This document shows positions 48,428 to 60,284 of a stretch of 64,000 nt of DNA, one piece after another. The stretch is taken from contig CM075670.1 of assembly GCA_037962975.1 (NCBI GenBank), positions 153,144,501 to 153,208,500 of the forward strand, given 5' to 3'. How positions within the stretch are numbered: the stretch's first letter is position 1; every line of letters begins with the position of its first letter. A model generated the notes under the pieces. The model was not told the DNA's origin and did no database searches. It was given only the letters and a program-made list of their open reading frames with translations. The stretch comes from Clitoria ternatea. Its lineage: Eukaryota > Streptophyta > Magnoliopsida > Fabales > Fabaceae. A program made the position numbers and the translations under genes.

Positions 48428-49479
48428 TTAATTAATACCTTTATCTCGAAAGCCTATTAACGTACCTAATTCCCAAAGAACCGCATTCAATTTGTTAATT
48501 AGACTCTTCACGTTCTATGGAAATCCAATTAACCCTCAAACAATTGCGCTTACCATCGTAAATCAAAATCATAGATTCAATTTAGGTATTTTTGAATTAC
48601 ATGCCAATCTCTCGATTACCCATATAATTTGTGATCATCTACGCTTATTTCTAAGTCTTGCAGAACCATTAGGCATACATAAATTAAATAGAAATTGAAA
48701 TCACATAAATTGGAATTCGAAGAACAATTAATTGTAACACATAGGCATACTACATCCTTAGCCCCAAGCAAAGAGTTTAGTGTGCCATAAGGTTTGTTGT
48801 CATCATGTCACACATCACAAAATCAATGCCAAGCATAAAAGATATCAAAAGTGTAAAATAGGGATTCAGAAATTACAAATTAGTTCACTAGGATTCCTAA
48901 TTCTTCCTCTCAAATCTACAGATTTGATTTCCCTTGATGGATTTGACTTTTGATTCCCAATGAAAGCTTCCCAAAAGGTTCTTCAAAATCTCCTAAATGA
49001 TATGTCCCAAAACTATCTCTGCAGAACTCTCTTTCTTATCACATAACGGCCAGTAGTTTGAGTTCTGTTCCTTTTTAAACATAAATTCATAACCTTTTGT
49101 AACAAACAGAGCCAATGACGGCCAGTGGTGGATTCTAACTTGCTTTTCCTCTTTTCCAATGCTAACCACGGCCAGTGGTTTGCCACCACTGGCAGTGGTT
49201 TTCCACCACTGGCAGTGGTTTGCCACCATTGGCAGTGGTTTCCTCTAACCTTGCCAAAATGCTCTCCTAAAGGCCTCAAAGGTCTCTTCTTTCATCCACT
49301 TTGCCATTTTTCCTCAAAAGAGACCTAGAATATCATTAATCCTGCAAAAATAGGAACAACCAAGTAGTATGTGTGGAAAGGAATCAAAATTAAGGGAATC
49401 GGGCATGAAACAATATGCAAAAACTCTAAAAACTAGACCTCAAAACAACAACAAAAAAATACATAATACACACTTATCA
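48428..49479 (-). repeat. LTR of element F, proximal piece
   Basis: In sense (minus) it starts TGATAAGTGTGTATTATG at 49479 and continues to 48428, where E is inserted. The first 170 bp match the plus-strand LTR of G at 61502 at about 95% by eye. It holds AACCACGGCCAGTGGTT (49164-49180) and then three to four tandem copies of a 20-bp unit with CCACTGGCAGTGG (about 49180-49242). Confidence 0.82.
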
Positions 49480-49497
49480 AAATACCCCAAACTAAAA
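49480..49497 (-). other. Polypurine tract of element F
   Basis: The minus strand reads GTTTTAGTTTGGGGTATT directly before the LTR start. The spacer 49498-50776 that follows is non-coding, with a CT/TC-rich part near 49990-50040. It matches 60284-61484 of G in opposite orientation. Confidence 0.72.
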
Positions 49498-50776
49498 CAT
49501 TTCTTGTCCTCAAGGAATCACTGAATCTATACAAGCATATAATGAAAAACTAGTAGACCCAAGCAAACTTAAGGAATTTTGTGTTTATTTATTTTCTTTG
49601 TTTTTGTGTTTTTAAGAGATTGCATAAACTACCAGAATATACCATAATCAATAGTTAAACCATATTCACTAAGATTAAACCTAAGGTACTCTTTCTCACT
49701 TTCCACTCAATGTATGTGCTTGTGTTTCAATCCACTCAGACCATAACATTCTAAACACTACCATAGGCTTCGTAATTGATCACACACTCCATAGTTATCA
49801 AGAAAACATGCATTGGTCAAAAGGTATTTTAAAGGGTTGTAATAGGGCCAGGAGATTCATAACATGGGAATGGAAATCAAGAAAAGGGAAATGCAAAGGG
49901 CTTAATTCTGTAAAAAGAGCAATATCACAAGAAAGCAAGCAAACCTCAATTCAATAACTCTTTATATTTTCAAACCATAAAGGGTATGATTCATTTTTTT
50001 CTTTTTCTCTCTTTTTTATTTTTTATTTTGATTTTGAGATCAAACTCCTTATCTTTCCTTTTCTTTGAATCACACACCCCAAACTATCATGGTTTTTGTT
50101 TTTTAATTCAACCACTTTTAGTTAGCTTACCCTTTTTGCGTTTTCTATATGTAAACTTGAAATCCTAATGTTAAAGGTTTTGAAAGAAAAATATCATATT
50201 ATTTCATGGGTCAAAAAGGGACAACTAATAGATTAAGCTTTTAACAAATTCTGAGGTTAAAGAAAGCAAAACCTAAAGTGCCTTTTTCATTCCAAGCATG
50301 CATTCACAAATCATTTTGAATTAGTCAAAAGCCAAGTTATAGAGTGCCATCAAATGTGTGAGTCACTCAGTCAAAGAATCATGGGTTATTTACAATTTAA
50401 TGCACTGAACACCCTATTGGCTCAAAAGCTCACAGTGGTAATTGGCCTAATCAAAGAAACACAGTCATCATGCAGAGCGATTATTCAGGCAAGAATAGCA
50501 ATCAAAAACTTTATATATATATATTTTATTTTTTTTACAAGATTCACCCATGTAATGCTTAAGATCTAACTAATCTACATCACATGTCATACAAATAACA
50601 ATAACTGCAATCAGCAATCAATGCTAGCCCAAGGCATATAAGCAGACATACAATCATGCAAATGAACTAGAACATAAGCATACAATCATCCAAATGAACT
50701 AAAAAATAAAAATAAATAAAAATAAAAAGGAATAAAGTAAGAACGAGCTGAACTTTTATGTACCCATCACTCCAAA

Positions 50777-51960
50777 CTAAAACTGGACATTATCCCCAAT
50801 GTCCACATCAAGGGGGCCAAAGAGGGCCGTATTTGAGGAACCATTATGCCAGTTATACAAGGCATGTACCCGGTCAGAAATTTGATCAATGCAGGCCCCC
50901 TGACAAGTTTGCTTAGCGGATATTTGTTGAAGCAAAGTATACATTTGATGCATCAAAAAATGTGGCTCCTCACGAAAATAAGAGGGCTCACCCTGTTCTC
51001 GAGGCCCGATGGGTAGTGGCATCTCGGTAGATAGTGGAGTATGATCATCCTTATCTGCAAAAAGAAAAGATGTCTTGCCTTCCAAACTAGTAAAAGTAGG
51101 ATCACGTAAGGGGTGAGGTACAGAAAATCTAGCTATTACCAAACAGTATATATCGTGTTCCTTAACAATCATCCCCATATTAATCAATTCAGCCATGTCA
51201 ACCCTCTTGGGTTGATGGAGGAGATTATCATGGTCCAAATTTATGCCTACATACCTAGCAATGAGGTTTATGTATCCAGCCATAACAATCTTACCAATGG
51301 TGGCATTGCCGACCCGAGATAACTGGCTACATAACCACTTGGTAGAATCGATGTGAGTATTATAAAGCATAGAGTGGAGAAAGAATACCTCTGGCTGATG
51401 CATAGTACCTTGACTATCATACCACCTAAAGATGGATCGGGCCATGAAACGCTGCAGGTAATGGAAAACTAGGTGATCGATGGTGGAGGTCTTGGAAGTG
51501 GAAGCATCATAACGACCTTTATGGGAGATAAGATTCCAAAAGTACCTAAAATTAAACTCCTTTGGGATACTATCAACACCCCCTGGAGGAAAATTATAAA
51601 TAGTAGCCACTTCATCCAAAGGCAACCTATAGTTATTATTATTAAGCCAGAAATTAAGCTCACACCCGGGTTCAGATTGGCACTTATTGACCTCTACAGA
51701 ACTTAGGAATTCTAAAGAAGTACGCTCATACATGGGTTCAAATAATTCAATAAAGGAATCCCACCCCACATTTTGACACAAGCGTAAGGTATCTTCAAAG
51801 TATTTTTGCATAAAAATCTAGAGGGAATAAGCTCTCTACTCAATAAAGATTCTAACCTTATCTTTTGCCCCTCCAATGGGCATTCAATATAATTCAGATC
51901 AGAGTAGTTAGAAGACTTACCTTTGGTCTTCCTCTTCTTGGAGGGAATCTTAGGTGCCAT
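50777..51960 (-). pseudogene. Element F accessory ORF (Athila ORF1-like), frameshifted once
   Basis: Start ATG at 51960 (MAPKIPSKKRKTKGKSS). The frame changes near 51825, then runs open for 344 codons from 51811 to the stop at 50777. Basic N-terminus, then LRLCQNVGWDSFIELFEP, LPLDEVATIYNFPPGG and MAGYINLIARYVGI, and a C-terminus ending DVDIGDNVQF. I see no signal peptide or clear membrane span. It resembles the ATHILA ORF1 / plant mobile-type protein family, a recalled similarity that needs a profile search. It lies downstream of integrase, where some Athila elements carry an env-like ORF. Its last codons overlap a hairpin and a PPT-like tract. Function unknown. Confidence 0.7.
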
Positions 51961-53415
51961 GGAGTTGGACGTAAAACTTGGAGATGACCTAATAAAACCA
52001 TACAAGGAGTGTTAAAAAGCATTCTAATTCAAGGCTCCAAAGCTTTTACATCATGACAAGAGACAACACCTATATAATCTCATACATTCATGAAATGTAA
52101 TATAGAAATGAACATATATAAATAATTAAATACCATGAGAGATGAACTAGACCAAATGCATATTCAATTCATGCAACAATTTATGAATTTTATCTTTTGG
52201 GAATTTCATCAAACACTTGGTGGGCACTAAGTAAATGAGTGCCAAATGCAACATTCAAGAGCAATGCTTCCACTCATCAAGCTCAATAGCCATAATAACC
52301 AACTAATTTCAGAATTTAACAACCAATCAAACATTCAATCACCACCAAAGATAAAAGTTTGCATAAAAACATAAATGGGGTACATGAAAAAGTATAAACA
52401 CTAGATGAAGTTCATGAAGATGTAGCGTTACCCATTTGGTTTTATAGCGCTCAATTTCATCACAAAGCAATTAGGGAAAGCTTCAATGAATCAATTTAAA
52501 ACTTTCATGCTAAATCCCTAGATTTTTAAAAACCCCCATAAACCAAATGAAAAACCCCAAACTAATGAGAAAGAATAGAATGCTTACTTGATTTAGAGAT
52601 GAGAAGAGATGATTCAAGTAGCAAGATGATGATGCAAGGAGATTAAGAGGAGTTAGAGTTTCTCAAGTAGTTTGGTGGGTATATTCAAAAGAGATAAGTG
52701 AAGGAACCAACAAGGCAATGCTTAAAAAGGGATACAAGGGAATAGGGTAGTTAAAAACATGAAAACCCCCACGCTACTAGGCCAAACCACAGCCAGTGGT
52801 GAATAACCACGGCCCGTGGTGTGTTCTATTTTGGCCTAGATTTTGAAATGCAAATAGCTCATCATACCTGATGGCAACCACGGCCAGTGGTGGGAAACCA
52901 TGACCAGTGGTTGCCTCTGTTTCGTGCCTAAAAATTCTTAAAGTGCAGAGGGAACTTCCAGAGCTAACCACAGCTAGTGGTGAATAACCACGGCCAGTGG
53001 TTCTCACTATTTTGCACCCAAAAATTCAATGTTTTCAATGGAAAATGCCTAAGAGAAACCATTGCTAGTGGTGAATAACCCCAGCTAGTGGTTTACACTA
53101 TTTTTCACCTAGAAAACACTTATTCATTCATGAAAATTATTAGGTCAAATCACTACTTTTAATCCAAAAATTATGTCAAACAACCCAATTTAAAACACCT
53201 TCTTTTTTATTCCAACCAAATCATGTAAAATGGTGATTAATTCATATATCTTACTCCACAAAAGGCAACATCAAAATATTTTTTATTTAATTTTTACACA
53301 AAACATGCAAGCAAACAAATTCATGAAAAACAATTAAAATAAAATGACAAATGGGGTTACCCCCCAACAGTGCTAAGTTTAACGTCCTCATCTAGACATT
53401 TTTCACCATTTGGAT
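51961..53415 (-). other. Element F spacer between pol and accessory ORF, with palindromes
   Basis: Non-coding 1.45 kb. 52785-53090 carries about nine palindromic words such as AACCACGGCCAGTGGTT (near 52987) and close variants. 53091-53260 is a minus-oriented copy of the module that recurs in 57815-57975 and 61991-64000 (TAGGTGAAAAA..., GTGTTTTCTAGG...). The order in sense is pol, module, palindromes, accessory ORF. Confidence 0.72.
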
Positions 53416-54665
53416 TTACGAATCCAATGCACTAAGCAAATCCAAAGCATTTGCTTGATGAATGGGCTCTCCTGTCAAGTAGTGCTTAAGTCTTTTCCCA
53501 TTTACTTTAAATGGTCCAGACTTTTTGCTCCATAACTTAACAGTGCCAAAGGGAAATACTTTCAAAACTCTAAATGGTCCCAACCATCGGGACCTCAATT
53601 TACCTGGAAATAACCTCACTCTGGAGTTAAATAATAAGACCATATCACCTGGATTGAATATCCTCCAAAAGTTGTGACGATCATACCAACATTTTGTTTT
53701 TTCCTTATAAATCTTAGCATTCTTATATGCATCCAAACGGAGTTCCTTTAGTTCATTTAACTCCAATAACCTGCGCTCTCCTGCAACCTTATGATCAAGA
53801 TTAAGAATTTTAACTGCCCAAAATTATTTATACTCAAGTTCAACAGGCAAATGACAAGGCTTCCCATATACTAGTTTGAATGGTGTGGTTCTAATAGGGG
53901 TTTTATATATGGTACGATACGTCCATAAGGAATCGTCTAATTTAATAGACCAATCCTCATGTGATGTATTAACCATATTTTGGAGAATATTTTTTATCTC
54001 TCTGTTGGAAACCTCAACCTGTCCACTAGTTTGAGGGTGATAAGGTGTGGCAACCTTATGCCTCACTCCATATTTCTTTAAAAGGGTCTGAAAAGTTTTC
54101 TCAACAAAATGAGACCCTCCATCACTTATAACACACTTAAGAACCCCAAACCTCAAAAATATAATCTTTTTAAAAAGCTTAATAACAGTTTTAACATCTG
54201 AATAAGGTGAAGCAATGGCTTTCACCCATTTAGACACGTAATCAACTACTACCAAGATAAACTCATTTCCAAAGGAAGAGGGAAAGGGTCCCATGAAATC
54301 AACCCCTCACACATCAAACAACTTAACCTCTAAAATGCTATTAAGTGGCATCTCATGCCTCTTACCTATGTTACCTGTTCGTTGGCACTCATCACAAGTC
54401 AGGATATATTTATGCACATCCTTAAAAAGGTGTGGCCAGTAGAACCCAGCTTGTAATACTTTTGAGGTTGTCTTGGATGTGCTCATATGGCCTCCATAGG
54501 AAAGAGAGTGGCAATGGTCTAGGATGACATGGACTTCATCCTCTAGAACACACCTCCTAATCAAACCATCTCCACACTATTTGAAAAGGAGGGGCTCATC
54601 CCAATAGTAATGCTTAACATCTGTAAAAAACTTTTTTTCTACTGAAAACCAAGATCAGGGGGTAA
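53416..54665 (-). pseudogene. Element F integrase region
   Basis: The zinc finger (DHCHSLSYGGHMS...CDECQRTG), catalytic core (MGPFPSSFG, VISDGGSHF, VEVSNREIK) and C-terminal SH3-like part (LRSRWLGPFRVLKVFPFG, ending ALDLLSALDS) are readable. Stops interrupt it near 54304 (a Trp codon turned TGA) and 53824. It is closely similar to integrase of E and G. Confidence 0.88.
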
Positions 54666-56712
54666 AATGCCATATGCAAGAAAATTAACAAAATCCACAT
54701 ACCAAGGCACCTGTTGGACACTAAGACTCAGTAGTTTTTCATCTAGAAAAGACTTATTGATGGGAACAACATCACTCATCTCATTTTTTCATATGATAAC
54801 TTAGATAGTTGGCCAGTAACAAGGTTCTCAATACCCTTTTATTTTTTATCTCTCAGTCAAATTCTTTCAAAATCAAAATCCACCTAATTAGCCTATGCTT
54901 TGCTTCTTTTTTATGTAAAAGATACTTCATAGCAGAATGGTCAATATATACAGTAACATGCGATCCCATCAAGTATGATCTAAACATATCAAAAGCAAAG
55001 ACAACAGCCAATAATTCTTTTTCAGTGGTAGCATAGTTTACCGGTGCTTCATCAAGTGTACGACTAGCATAATGGATCATATGTAGCTTTTTATCCTTCC
55101 ATTGCCCAAGCACAGCCCCCACTGCATGATCACTAGCATCACACATCAACTCGAATGAGAGCTCCCAATCAGGGGGTTATACCATAAGAGTAGAAATGAA
55201 AGCTTGTTTAATCCTACAAAAAGCCTCAAGACAAGATGAGTCAAAAACAAAAGGCACATCCTTACCTAGAAAATTAGTTAAAGGCTTGGTGATCTTGCTG
55301 AAATCTTTAATGAACCACCAGTAGAACCCGACATGCCTAAGAAAACTTCGAATACCTTTCACATTGGTCGGTGGGGGCAATTTTTCAATCACCTCCACCT
55401 TAGCCTTATCCACCTCAATTTCTTTCTCAGATCAAGTGTCCAAGAACTATGCCTTCTCTTACCATGAAATAGCATTTCTCCCAACTTAAGACCAAGTTGG
55501 TCTCCTCATAGCACTGCAAAACTTGGCACAAATTAGTTAAATAATTATCAAAATCCAAACCATGCACAGAAAAGTAATCCATAAAAAAGTCCCATCACAT
55601 TCTCAATCAAATCAGAAAAGATGGCCTGCATACACCTTTGAAAAGTCGTAGGTGTATTACACAGGCCAAATGGTATTCTTCTATATGCATATGTCCCATA
55701 AGGGCAAGTGAAGGTAGTTTTCTCTTGATCAGATGGATGAATGGGGATTTGATGAAAACCTGAGTACCAATCCAAAAAACAAAAATAAGAGTGCTTAGCA
55801 AGCCTCTCAAGCATCTGATTAATGAAAGAAAGAGGGAAATGATCTTTCTTTGCGGTGCTATTTAGCTTTCTATAATCAATACACATACGCCAGCCACAAA
55901 CTATCCTAGTAGAAATTAGTTCCTGTTTATCAGTTTTCACAATAGTTATCCCTCCCTTTTTGGGCACCACATGAACTGGACTTACCCATTTACTAATAGC
56001 AATGGGATATATAACACCAGCATCAAGAAATTTCAAAATTTCCTTCTTAACCACTTCTTGTATTTTTGGATTTAGTCTCCTAAGTAGTTCTACTATGGGC
56101 CTATTCTCATCCTCTACAGTTATCCTATGCTTGCAGAAGGAAGGGCTATTCCCCTTTATATCATCTATTGTATAACCAATAACCTTCCTATACAACCTAA
56201 GTTGTTTCAAAAGCTTTTGAGTTTCAAATGGATTCAAGTCATCATTTACAATGACAGGATATGTAAAGTTGGGTCCAAGAAATTCATACCTCAGTGAAGC
56301 TGGTAAAGGCTTCAATTCAACAGCTGAGCTTACCACTTTCTCACACATGACTTTAGTATCATGTTTAAGTGGGGCATTTTCTTCCAAACAATCTGATGTT
56401 CCTGTAGGCTCAATTAATAAAGCAAATTCAAGTGGATCCTTAGGAAGAGTTTCTTAATTCACCATTTGGTTAATAAAATCCACAGAACAAACATCATCAA
56501 AAGGTTTCTTTAAAGCATCTTTCAAACTAAAATCCACCTCTAGTCTCCATCAATTACAGACAATTTTCTATTTTGAACATCTATTACCATACCCGCGGTT
56601 GCCAAAAATGGCCTGCCTAGAATAATAGGGACCATAGAATCCTCATTCATTTCCAAAATAACAAAGTTGACAGGAATGAAAAATTTGCCTACTTTAAAAT
56701 CGGCATTTTACC
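54666..56712 (-). pseudogene. Element F protease end, RT and RNase H
   Basis: Protease C-terminal motifs (MVPIILGRPFLAT) are at about 56570-56712. RT (CIDYRKLN, FLDWYSGFHQIPIHP, IPFGLCNT) spans about 56000-55550. The catalytic region reads MDYF in another frame after a frameshift near 55580, so the second Asp is lost as well. RNase H (MCDASDHAVGAVLG, YIDHSAMKYLL) is at 54853-55149. Sequence 5' to this protease segment (gag, PBS, 5' LTR) is absent: it stops at the head-to-head junction. Confidence 0.88.
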
Positions 56713-56720
56713 CCCTAATC
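56700..56720. other. Head-to-head junction of F (minus) and G (plus)
   Basis: Left of here the minus strand encodes protease; right of here the plus strand begins in the RNase H-integrase linker (matching F at 54590-54665 in reverse). The shared words GGCATTTTACCCCCT next to the break also occur in F near 54660, so the exact breakpoint is blurred by a short homology. Confidence 0.75.
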
Positions 56721-57655
56721 TTGGTTTCAGTAGAAAAAGAAGTTTTTTTAGAGATGTTAAGTATTACTATTGGGATGAGCCCCTCCTTTTCAAATATTGT
56801 GGAGATGGTTTGATTAGGAGGTGTGTTCTAGAGGATGAAATCCATGCCATCTTGGACCATTGCCACTCTCTTTCCTATAGAGGCCACATCAACACATCCA
56901 AGACAGTCTCGAAAGTCTTACAAGCTGGGTTCTACTGGCTACACCTTTTTAAGGATGTGGGTAAGCATATCCTGACTTGTGATGCTTGCCAACGAATAGG
57001 TAACATAGGTAAGAGGCATGGGATGCCATTTAATAGCATTTTAGAGGTTGAGTTGTTTGATGTGTGGGGGTTTGATTTCATGGGACCCTTTCCCTCTTCC
57101 TTTAGAAATCAGTTTATCATGGTAGCAATTGATTACGTGTCTAAATGGATGGAAGCCATTGCTTCACCTCATTTGGACGCTAAAGCTATTATTAAGCTTT
57201 TTAAAAAGATTATATTTCTAAGGTTTGGGGTTCCTAAGTGTGTTATAAGTGATGGAGGGTCACATTTTATTGAGAAAACGTTTCAAACCCTTTTAAAGAA
57301 ATATGGAGGGAGGCATAAGGTTGCCACACCTTATCACCCTCAAACTAGTGGACAGGTTGAGGTTTCCAACAGGGAGATAAAAAATATTCTCCAAAAGGTG
57401 GTCAATACGTCACGTAAGGATTGATCTATTAAATTAGACGATTCCTTATGGACGTATCATACCGCATATAAACTAAGGTACAATGGTCGGGACTGTTTAG
57501 AGTTTTGAAAGTATTTCCCTTTGGCACTGTTGAGTTATAGAGCGAAAAGTCCAGACCATTTAAAGTAAATGGGCAAAGACTTAAGCACTACTTGACAGGT
57601 GAGCCCATTCATCAAGCAAGTGCTTTGGATTTGCTTGATGCATCGGATTCATAAA
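56713..57655 (+). pseudogene. Element G integrase region with internal deletion
   Basis: Zinc finger (DHCHSLSYRGH...CDACQ) and core (FDFMGPFPSS, VISDGGSHF, VEVSNREIK) are open from 56810 to 57424, then a Trp codon has become TGA. About 320 bp are missing near 57470 relative to F. The C-terminal end (FKVNGQRLKHYLTGEP...LDASDS) is readable to 57655 with a TAG near 57537. Confidence 0.87.
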
Positions 57656-59046
57656 TCTAAATGGTGAAAAACGTTTGGCTGAGGACGTTAAACTTAGCAT
57701 TGTTGGGGAGGTAACCTGATTTGTAATTTTATTTCAATTGTTTTGCATGAATTTGTTTGCTTGCATGTTTTGTATAAAAATTAAATAAAAAAATATTTTG
57801 ATGTTGCCTTTAGTGGAGTAGTGATATTTGAATTAATCACCATTTTACATGATTTGATAGGAATCAAAAGGAAGTGTTTTAAATTGGGTTGTTTGACATA
57901 ATTTTTAGATTAAAAGCAGTGTTTTGACCCAATAATTTTCATCAATGTATAAGTGTTTTCTAGGTGAAAAATAGTGCAAATGACTGGTTGTGGTGATCCA
58001 CCACTGGCAGTGGTTTGGCCCAGGCATTTTCCATTGAAAACATTGAATTTTTAGGCGTAAAATAGTGAGAACCATTGGCCGTGATTAGCTCTGGAAGTTC
58101 TCTCTGAACTTTAATAATTTTTTGGCATGAAACTGAGGCAACCACTGGTCGTGGTTGCCATCAGGTATCATGAGCTGTTTGCATCTCAAATTCTGAGTCA
58201 AAACAGAACACACTAAAGGCCGTGGTTTGACCCAGCTTGGGGTTTTCAAGTTTTTAACTACCCCTTGCCCTTGTATCCCTTTTTAAGGATTGCCTTGTTG
58301 GTTCCTTCACTCATCTCTTTTGAAAATACCTACTAAACTACTTGAGATACCCTAACCCTTCTCAATCTTCTTGCATCATCGTCTTGCTACTTAAGTCATC
58401 TCTTCTCATCTCTAAATCAAGTAAGCATTCTATTCTTTCTTATTAGTTTGGGGTTTCTCATTTGGTTTTTGGGGGTTTCTAAAAATCTAGGGATTTAGCA
58501 TGAAAGTTTTAAATTAATTCATTTAAGTTTTCCCTAATTGCTTTATGATGAAATTGAATGCTATAAAACCAAATGGGTAACACTAAATCTTCGTGAACTT
58601 CATATAGTGTTCATACTTTTTCATGTACCCCATTTGTGTTTTTGTGCAGACTTTTATCTTTGGTGGTGATAGAATGTTTGATTGTGGTTAAATTCTAAAA
58701 TTGGTTGGTTATTATGGCTATTAGGCTTGATGAGTGGAAGCATTGCTCTTGAATGTTGTATTTGGCACTCTTTTACTTAGTGCCCACCAAGTGTTTGATG
58801 AAATTCCCAAGAGACAAAATTCATAAACTGTTGCATGATTTGAATATGCATTTGGTCTAGTTCATCTTTCATGGTATTTAATTATTCATATATGTTCATT
58901 CCTCTATTATTTGCCATGAGTGTATGAGATTATATAGGTGTTGTCTCTTGTCATGATGCAAAAACTTTGGAGCCTTGAATTAGAATACTTTTTAACCCTC
59001 CTTGTATGGTTTTATTTGGTCATCTCCAAGTTTTACATCCAACTCT
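57656..59046 (+). other. Element G spacer between pol and accessory ORF
   Basis: Non-coding; inverted counterpart of 51961-53415. It contains the module at 57815-57975 and a palindrome group at about 57985-58230 (CCACTGGCAGTGG, CCACTGGTCGTGG and decayed relatives). Confidence 0.7.
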
Positions 59047-60283
59047 ATGGCACCCAAGATTCCCTCCAAGAAGAGGTTGACCAAAGGAAAGTCTTCTAAC
59101 TACTCTGATCTGAATGATACTGAATGCCCATTGGAGGGGCAAAAAATGATGTTGGAATCTTTATTGAGTAGAGAGCTTGTTCCCTCTACATTTTTCTACA
59201 AAGATACTTTCATGGAATTTGGAATTTTTGAAGATTTACGCTTGTGTCAAAATGTGGGGTGGGATTCCTTTATTGAATTATTTGAACCCTTGTGTGAGCG
59301 TACGTCTTTAGAATTCCTAAGTTCCGTAGAGGTCAATAGGTGCCATCTGGACCCGGGTGGGAGCTCACTTTCCGGCTTAATAATAATAACTATAATTTGC
59401 CTTTGGGTAAAGTGGCTATTATTTATAATTTTCCTCCAGAGGGTTTTGATAGCATCCTAAAAGAGTTTAATTTCAGATACTTTCCATGGCCTCCACCATC
59501 CATCACCTAGTTTTCTGTTACCTACAACGTTTCATGGCCTCATCCATCTTTGGGCAGTATGATAGTCCAGGTACTATGCATCATCCAAATGTATTCTTTC
59601 TCCACTCTATGCTTCATAATACTCACATCGATTCTACCAAGTGGTTATATAGCCAGTTATCTTGGGTAGGTAATGCCACCACTGGTAAGATTGTTATGGC
59701 TGGTTACATAAACCCCATTGCTCGGTATGTAGGCATAGATCTGGACCAAGATAATCTCCTCCATTAACCCTAGATGGTTGACATGGCTGAATTGATTAAT
59801 ATGGGGATGATTGTTAAGGAACGTGATATATACTATTTGGTAATAGCTGGATTTTCTGTATCCCACCCCTTGCCTGATCTTACTTTTACTAGTTTGGAAG
59901 GCAAGAAGTCTTTTCTTTTTATAGATAAGGATGATCATACTCCACTATGTATTGAGATGCCACTACCAACCAGGCCTTCAGAACAGGGTGAGCCCTCTCA
60001 TTTTCATGAGGAGCCATCTTTTTCAATACAACAAATGTATACTTTGCTTCAACAGATGTCCACTAAGCAAACTTGTCAGGGGGCCCGTATTGATCAGATT
60101 TCTGATCGGGTAGATAGCATGTATGACTGACATACCCAGCAGGGTCACTTCCACCCCCTTTTCTCCATGACAGGTATCAGTTGAACTTTTGTGTCCTTTT
60201 ACCCCTGGTTCCTTAATTACGACCCTCTATGGCCCCTTTGATATGGACATTGGGGACAATGTCCAGTTTTAGTTTGGGGTGAT
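59047..60283 (+). pseudogene. Element G accessory ORF, frameshifted
   Basis: ATG at 59047 (MAPKIPSKKRLTKGKSS). Homologous to the F accessory ORF across its length, with a frame change near 59350, a TAA near 59764 and a TGA at 60128-60130. The last codons DIGDNVQF and the TAG are still readable at 60249-60275. Same family and same uncertain function as the F copy. Confidence 0.68.
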
Positions 60284-60284
60284 A
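60249..60284 (+). other. Hairpin plus PPT-like tract at the end of the accessory ORF
   Basis: GGACATTG and CAATGTCC pair perfectly around loop GGGA, followed by AGTTTTAGTTTGGGGTG. The stop codon TAG lies inside the PPT-like part. F has the same arrangement on the minus strand (about 50770-50800), with one G-U-type change in the stem, and E keeps a version at 44876-44913. Confidence 0.7.

Noticed and set aside
50777..51960. Accessory ORF as a retroviral-type envelope gene
   Set aside because: No signal peptide, no convincing membrane span and no furin-like site seen; position alone is not enough.
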